From GCA-020343675 sp964462945 (lineage in GTDB: Bacteria; Planctomycetota; Phycisphaerae; Sedimentisphaerales; Anaerobacaceae), in NCBI GenBank assembly GCA_964462945.1, contig CAYWZW010000054.1:1-36974 (forward strand): DNA of 36,974 bases. Reading direction: 5' to 3'. A program made the translations under genes and the position numbers. A model generated the notes under the pieces. The model worked only from the letters and a program-made list of their open reading frames with translations, did not search any database and was not told the origin of the DNA. The first letter of the stretch is position 1; the number at the start of each line of letters is the position of its first letter. Positions 32,272 to 36,974 of this stretch are shown piece by piece.

Positions 32272-35200
32272 TCACCAGCCTTCGGCAATGATTTCAATTC
32301 CGCAAAGCAGGGGCTCGGCCTGGCGTGTCGAGCGCGTCCCGCCCTCAGGCGCGGGCAGGATGCCCGCGACACACAGAGCGACCTTCAAATCGTCCTTCAC
32401 GTTGATGCCCTTGAATTCTCTGACCACGGTTCGGTTTGCCCCGCCGGCTTCCCTGGCGATGTCGAAGTTTTCCAGAACTGTCCTGCCCTGGAGCGAGACG
32501 TTGAAGACCCGCTGCCCAGGCTCGCACTCCTCGATCTCCGCAAAGTACAAGCGTACGGTGTAAGGTCGGGGCTGCTCGAAAGCACCCTTGATTTGGTCTT
32601 CCGACCAAGTCGGAATTTGGCCGATGTGCTTATCGAAGGCGTCAACCACCGATGGGTTGCGGCCCGGCTGAAGAAACATGCGAATGCGGACTTCCCTGAT
32701 TCCCGTGACACCTGATGCCGTGATCCAATTGTACTGCCCTTCCACAAGCGAGCTGTCATGGCGCAGCCACTGTGGGTCTTTGCATTCAACTCGGACGGGA
32801 ACGTCCGGCGAGGGTCCACCAATGCTGGGGAATTCCAGCCACAACGTTCCATTTTCGCCGTAGCGGTTGCCCGGGGCGCCGAAGTTGATCCCCACCTGTT
32901 TCACGGGCGTCGGCTCGCTCGGCGAGAGGTAGTAATCAAACGTCCAGTAGGCGACCTCCGGGCTGTGGATCAGGGCCAGCGAGGCCTGATTCTGGTAGCT
33001 GCACACACAGGTCCGCGTATAGTCCGGGGCGTTCAGCACGCCGTCGGCGATGATCAAATTCGACGTGCAGCCGGACTTGAATCCGCCGATGCTGGCCGTA
33101 CCCTGTCCGGCGGTCAGGTCCACGAACGCTCCCGATGCCGACCGAAACGTCAGCAGGTTCTCGCTGGCGATGGCTGTGTTGCACCCCTTGAAGCGAACCC
33201 ACGTCCAGGGAATGATCTGGCCGGTCAGCAGATGTTCGCGCATGACGGTCTTGCCGGTCAGCAGGTCATAAGCCTTTGCCTCCTCCGCCGCCGAACCACT
33301 GCCGCCGCCGGTCTGTGTGATGACCCAGTCGCGGTTCGGCCCTGAGCTCACCGTCGAAGGGTGGTAGATTATGGGGGGCCCCTTGTAGCTGTCGTCAGTC
33401 CTCCAGAGCACTTGGCCGTCCGATCCCTTGTAAGCTGCCATTCCTCTGTCGGCCTCATCCGTGGCCCGATCCCCGGAGTGGCTGCCCGCTTCGAGCAAAA
33501 CGTCGTGCTCGCTTGAGTAGGCCAGCCACGTGCCGAAAACATTCTGGTCCGTTTTCCACAGCAATCCTCCGGTCTGCACATCATAAGCGTACAGGGTGTG
33601 CTCTTTCTCGATTTTGAGACCTCGGCGCTTGAAGTAAGCCAACTGGGCCTCGCTCATGCCGTCGATGCAGAAGACCTTGCCAGCGGCTGCGGCAATGGTG
33701 TTGTGGCGGAAGGAGTATTTGGCGCTGCGTTTCCAGATGAGCGTACCGCTGTGCCGATCCATGGCAAGAAGTATCTCGCTGCCGGAAGCGTAGTCCGCAT
33801 TGGCCGTTACGCCTGTGACGCCGGCCAGGTCAACTCGTGGCTCAGCCACGAGTTCGTCTCTCTGGCCCGCCACCCGTCTGGCGGGCTGGCTCGTCCCGCC
33901 ACTTTCGTCCGGCACAACGACCAGATAAGGATCGAGAGTAAAACCGCTGCTGGTGACTTTCTCGTTATGCCCTTCGATGGCCAGCACGTTTGTTCCCTTG
34001 CGCAGAAAGCTGCCGGGCCTGTCGATCTTGAAATATTCCCAGCCTCTGGTTTTACGTTTGTCGATCCCCGAGGCCCTGGCTCCGCGACCACTGACAACAC
34101 CCACCCGGAGGATCTCCTTGCCGTTCAGGTAGGCGATGAAGGCGTCGTCGTAGTTGATCACTAACCCCAACCCGTTGATGTTCTCCGGCTCAGGCACGCT
34201 GAACGACTTGCGTATATACACGACCGAATAACGGCCCTCCATGTCCTTTAGCACTGTCTTGTTGTTGCCGTCATTGTCGCTGCCAAAGCCCGCCGGCGCA
34301 GTCTTCCACGTTCCGGCGTCGAAATCCGGTTCTGCCCAGTCATCATCCGGCCGGCCACCGGCGAGGTATTGCCAGTCCGCACCTTTTTCAATGATGGGCC
34401 GCATGTTTGCCGGTAGTTGTGCGCGTCCGTGGTTGTCCTTTAGCGGAATGTGGAAGGGCGAAGCCGTCGCCAGCAGCAGATCCTCCCAGACCAGCAGTGT
34501 GCCCCACCGAGGCTTATCTTCACCCGGCATCGAGAATTCTTTTGTCGTCCTGCCCGTGGCCGGATCGAGAACATGGATCGTGTCCCCATACACGACGTAC
34601 ACGGCGTCTGAGAGACAGACGTAGTTGCTCCCAATCTCGTTGGCGCCGGGCTGGTGGTCGGTGCTGTCGTAGTACTGGCCCAGGTCCTGGAACTGGCGCT
34701 CCCAGAGCAGCCGGCCGGTATAGACGTCAACCGCCCGCAGCAGGTTCCGCCCTTCGATAAAAAGCCGGCCGCCGACGACCTGTGGAGAGGGACCATGTCC
34801 GTGCCGCGGCAATATCTTGTCATTGGAGGGACCGCCGAACCAGAGAAGTCCCAGCGGCGCCTTGACCCGTTTGTCCTGCGACATCACGGTATTGGCGGCG
34901 TCGGCGTACTGATGAGTCCAGTCGGCCGAATCGGCCAGTGCGCCTGCCCGGGTCAGCGTGATAAACCTGCCTGAGCTTGCCGTCGTGCAGCCCGGTAATT
35001 CCGACGCGGTCGCCCGCCTGAGAATGGCAGCGTGTCTCTTCCGAGGGGCCGAAAAGCAGGCGGTGCCGCCATAGGGACGAAGTGAGTGAAAAACACGTTC
35101 AATGAAAATGTCTCCCTTCTCAAAGCCGGCGGCGTCCAGGTCCTCCGACACGACGAGATTGGCCATGTAGGGGGGAAGCTGCGCCGTGGTGACATCGCCG

Positions 35201-36780
35201 AGGTGGACGGCAACCCGAGTCCCGTACAGTCCTGCCTCGTCGAGTTTCCGCCGCATTGACGCGACCTTCTCGGCGTCCGGATCGAGCGCGACAATGTGCA
35301 GCTCTGATTGATTCACCAGCTCAAAGAGAAGCTCACCCGTGCCAAGCCCGAGCAGCAGGCAGTATCCCTCTTTTTCACCCGTCGTTTCCAATATTTGGCT
35401 GGCTCTGTTCTTCCAACGGGAGGGGCCGGCCAGCAGCGGTTCGAGCCGGCGTGCATGATGTATCGGTTCGGTTCTACCGTCTGCGAAACAGTACAGGCTG
35501 CCCTGGAGCGTCACCACAAAAAGTCTGCCGTCCGCGGCCAGCATGGTCCACACTTCGCCGTCCACCTTCGCCTGCCACGAGACTTTGGGTTGAGCCTTGT
35601 TCACAGGAACATCAAGGGCCAGGATAGTGCCGTCGTCGCCTTCGCCGCTGCAATAGAGGCGTGAGCCGGCTTTCAAGTGGATTCTACCGACCTCCGGGGG
35701 GATTCTGCCCTGCCACGTTCCCTCTGCTTTTTTTGCTCCCGGCTTGAGCTTGTAAGCCATGATCGTGTTGTCTTTTTTGCCGATAATCGTTTCATCTGCT
35801 ATGACCGAGGCCGGCGAACTGGAGATTCCCATGCCGTCGGAAAGCCTGTATATAGCCCCGGAGTTGAAGAAGTAATTGTCCGAGGCCATGACCTCGCACG
35901 TGCCGGTCTTGCCGTATGTGTTCAGATGATAGTACAGGAATTGGCCTGTTCTGCGGTCGTAAGCCGCCGGCACGGAGCGTCCGCCGGAGATCAGCAGCTT
36001 GTCCTGCGTGGCCACCAGATAGCCCTGGGGCGCCACGCCGGCAAAGGCCGGGCTGCTGTGAGGCTGCATGAGGTACGTCGCGCCGCTGCCGCTGTTGGCC
36101 CAGACAATCTGGCCGCTCTCGGCGTCGATGGCGTAGATGAAGGTCCCCATGAAAGGCCATATACTGGCTGCAAAGTATATCGTCCCGTCATACAGGACGG
36201 GACCGCCCCGCACGGGCCACATGCCAATCAGCCGGTCGTTGCCGATCACCTTGTTCTGTGCGGGACCGCCGAGGAGCTTGCAAACTAAAGCCCCGTCATC
36301 TGCATTCAGGCAATAGAGATACCCGTCGTCAGAGGCAACGTAGAGCTTGTCCTTATAGACCACCGGCGCGAAACGCACCGGGCCATCGGTGTAAAAACGC
36401 CACTTCTCCGCCCCCGTCTCAGTGTCGTAGGCCGTCACACAGTCGCAGACCATCGAGCCGACAAAAATGGTCTTTCCCGCAACAACAGGTTCGTAAGAAG
36501 CGTCAAACTGGAGCCTGTCCTGGCTCGCCGGCCAAGCCGGTCGCGGAGGGGCAAGCTCACGAACCCATTGCAGATACATCTCGGCGGGCAACTCCTCGGG
36601 CGACGCCGCCGAGCGCCTGGCATCGTATCTCCACATCGGCCAATCGTCCGCACACGCGGGAGCCAATGGAAAGAACGCCGGCACAAACCAACAGCCAAGA
36701 AGAATGAGCAAACAGAAACGCTGATTGATGTATCGACCGATGTTTCTGCCAAGTGTGGGTCTGTGAGTTTCGTTGGACAT
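32272..36780 (-). CDS. exported PQQ-propeller protein with embedded methyltransferase-like, jelly-roll and malectin-like domains (1502 aa)
   Basis: ATG 36780 (GGAG upstream) is chosen over GTG 36828. A signal peptide ends near residue 44 (APACADDWP). Residues about 45-440 form a PQQ-like beta-propeller (YDTETGAEKWRFYT, LYCLNADDG). Residues about 455-610 are a class I SAM-methyltransferase-like Rossmann fold, with motif I LLGLGTGELL and ALDPDAEKV. Propeller blades resume at about 620-790. A galactose-binding-type jelly roll (YIRKSFSVPEPENINGLGLV, DDAFIAYLNGKEIL) spans about 805-955. Further blades follow, and a malectin-like domain ends the protein (VRLYFAEIEE, FNVSLQGRTVLENFDI, LLCGIEII). Such giants are seen in Planctomycetota and are thought to bind sugars at the surface. 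Several palindromes interrupt it (33832-33886, 32351-32367). SAM is not expected outside the cytoplasm. Confidence 0.8.
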   Translation of the reverse strand: MSNETHRPTLGRNIGRYINQRFCLLILLGCWFVPAFFPLAPACADDWPMWRYDARRSAASPEELPAEMYLQWVRELAPPRPAWPASQDRLQFDASYEPVVAGKTIFVGSMVCDCVTAYDTETGAEKWRFYTDGPVRFAPVVYKDKLYVASDDGYLYCLNADDGALVCKLLGGPAQNKVIGNDRLIGMWPVRGGPVLYDGTIYFAASIWPFMGTFIYAIDAESGQIVWANSGSGATYLMQPHSSPAFAGVAPQGYLVATQDKLLISGGRSVPAAYDRRTGQFLYYHLNTYGKTGTCEVMASDNYFFNSGAIYRLSDGMGISSSPASVIADETIIGKKDNTIMAYKLKPGAKKAEGTWQGRIPPEVGRIHLKAGSRLYCSGEGDDGTILALDVPVNKAQPKVSWQAKVDGEVWTMLAADGRLFVVTLQGSLYCFADGRTEPIHHARRLEPLLAGPSRWKNRASQILETTGEKEGYCLLLGLGTGELLFELVNQSELHIVALDPDAEKVASMRRKLDEAGLYGTRVAVHLGDVTTAQLPPYMANLVVSEDLDAAGFEKGDIFIERVFHSLRPYGGTACFSAPRKRHAAILRRATASELPGCTTASSGRFITLTRAGALADSADWTHQYADAANTVMSQDKRVKAPLGLLWFGGPSNDKILPRHGHGPSPQVVGGRLFIEGRNLLRAVDVYTGRLLWERQFQDLGQYYDSTDHQPGANEIGSNYVCLSDAVYVVYGDTIHVLDPATGRTTKEFSMPGEDKPRWGTLLVWEDLLLATASPFHIPLKDNHGRAQLPANMRPIIEKGADWQYLAGGRPDDDWAEPDFDAGTWKTAPAGFGSDNDGNNKTVLKDMEGRYSVVYIRKSFSVPEPENINGLGLVINYDDAFIAYLNGKEILRVGVVSGRGARASGIDKRKTRGWEYFKIDRPGSFLRKGTNVLAIEGHNEKVTSSGFTLDPYLVVVPDESGGTSQPARRVAGQRDELVAEPRVDLAGVTGVTANADYASGSEILLAMDRHSGTLIWKRSAKYSFRHNTIAAAAGKVFCIDGMSEAQLAYFKRRGLKIEKEHTLYAYDVQTGGLLWKTDQNVFGTWLAYSSEHDVLLEAGSHSGDRATDEADRGMAAYKGSDGQVLWRTDDSYKGPPIIYHPSTVSSGPNRDWVITQTGGGSGSAAEEAKAYDLLTGKTVMREHLLTGQIIPWTWVRFKGCNTAIASENLLTFRSASGAFVDLTAGQGTASIGGFKSGCTSNLIIADGVLNAPDYTRTCVCSYQNQASLALIHSPEVAYWTFDYYLSPSEPTPVKQVGINFGAPGNRYGENGTLWLEFPSIGGPSPDVPVRVECKDPQWLRHDSSLVEGQYNWITASGVTGIREVRIRMFLQPGRNPSVVDAFDKHIGQIPTWSEDQIKGAFEQPRPYTVRLYFAEIEECEPGQRVFNVSLQGRTVLENFDIAREAGGANRTVVREFKGINVKDDLKVALCVAGILPAPEGGTRSTRQAEPLLCGIEIIAEGW
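32351..32367. repeat. palindrome inside the malectin-like domain
   Basis: GCGGGCA (32351-32357) and TGCCCGC (32361-32367) enclose GGA. It encodes VAGILPA, part of about 19 extra residues between LKVALC and PLLCGIEII; the malectin fold normally runs straight through here. Confidence 0.55.
33832..33854. repeat. 23-bp near-perfect palindrome in the PQQ gene
   Basis: AACTCGTGGCT and its complement AGCCACGAGTT are separated by one base. It encodes part of ELVAEPRVDLAG in a stretch between the jelly roll and the next propeller blade. Confidence 0.65.
33865..33886. repeat. in-gene palindrome, family 1 copy 4 (PQQ gene)
   Basis: GCCCGCC (33865-33871), loop ACCCGTCT, GGCGGGC (33880-33886), then TGGC. 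It differs from the sulfatase copy in only two loop bases. It encodes part of QPARRVAGQ, directly beside the 23-bp palindrome. Confidence 0.7.
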
Positions 36781-36912
36781 CAGATTCGTACTCCAGCGAT
36801 TAGAAGACAAGCGCATGCTCGGCTGCACGCCGTATTATCGTAGAATTGTGTGAAAATCACCCCCCCGACAGACTCTGCCATGTACACAACTTGACGATCT
36901 TGATAACGCTTC
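36781..36912. other. intergenic region upstream of the PQQ gene
   Basis: About 130 bp between the PQQ gene start and the end of the next minus-strand frame. It holds the GGAG before ATG 36780 and a G-run (minus strand, about 36861-36867). I see no consensus promoter, so the two genes may be co-transcribed. Confidence 0.4.
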
Positions 36913-36974
36913 TTATTCCCCCGTGTACCAGCGTAGCCGCACGTCGTCTCCTGTGGTTTCTTCCAGGGGGCTGA
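36913..36974 (-). CDS. 3' end of a further minus-strand gene (partial)
   Basis: On the minus strand a frame enters from the right edge and ends at TAA 36913-36915. The last residues read PLEETTGDDVRLRWYTGE, with acidic/aromatic content that looks like a real protein end. Twenty codons are too few to name a family. Other frames on this strand are also open over this short span, so the call is tentative. Confidence 0.4.
   Translation of the reverse strand, partial: SPLEETTGDDVRLRWYTGE

Noticed and set aside
31423..32715. 430-codon plus-strand frame opposite the CinA-like and PQQ genes
   Set aside because: Crosses the ends of two well-supported genes and has no domain features.

Overview
The window reads as chromosomal DNA of a Planctomycetota bacterium, most likely the Phycisphaerae/Sedimentisphaerales side. 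This is inferred from gene content, not from a marker gene. The clues are a dense set of secreted proteins (Tat-exported sulfatase, DUF1080, ThuA, DUF4185, DUF4832, DUF3616, DUF5696-like and PQQ-propeller proteins), a pseudopilin-like protein ending in an H-x9-DG-type motif, and a giant FhaB-type protein.

Layout. (1) Positions 1-6360 are the right end of an integrative element. It carries a HerA/DUF87 ATPase truncated by the window edge, a small unknown protein, a divergent RuvB-like AAA+ ATPase, two HTH proteins, a three-helix membrane protein and a tyrosine integrase. The integrase reads toward the 3' end of an intact tRNA-Ser(GGA), the probable attachment site; the left end is outside the window. 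(2) 6361-8320 holds two copies of an 85-bp element (81% identical) and a DegQ/HtrA protease. (3) 8318-15105 is a catabolic-looking block: DUF1080-PHP fusion (minus), then a plus-strand run of Tat-exported DegT aminotransferase, GH-like protein and sulfatase. (4) 15683-16345 is lexA. (5) 16595-23562 has DUF3616, DUF1080-ThuA, a DUF4136-like lipoprotein, DUF4185, a pseudopilin-like protein with its own promoter, and a DUF4832 lipoprotein. (6) 23773-28317 is a 1514-aa FhaB-type protein with a near-consensus promoter and a strong terminator. (7) 28809-36780 holds a GH-like DUF5696-type protein, a secreted CinA-like protein, and a 1502-aa exported PQQ-propeller protein with an embedded methyltransferase-like fold, a jelly roll and a malectin-like end. 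The right edge cuts a further minus-strand gene.

The most unusual signal is a set of small palindromes lying inside coding sequences without breaking the frame. Four copies of one 22-bp design (GCCCGCC, 8-nt loop, GGCGGGC) lie in the aminotransferase, sulfatase, lipoprotein and PQQ genes. A 93-bp palindromic segment splits the signal peptide of the CinA-like gene, and two further palindromes lie in the PQQ gene. Together they look like mobile palindromic elements tolerated as in-frame peptide insertions.

How the genes work together: most of the non-element genes encode exported proteins for attacking or sensing complex (possibly sulfated or keto-modified) glycans. They are arranged as many small transcription units, not one polysaccharide-utilisation operon.
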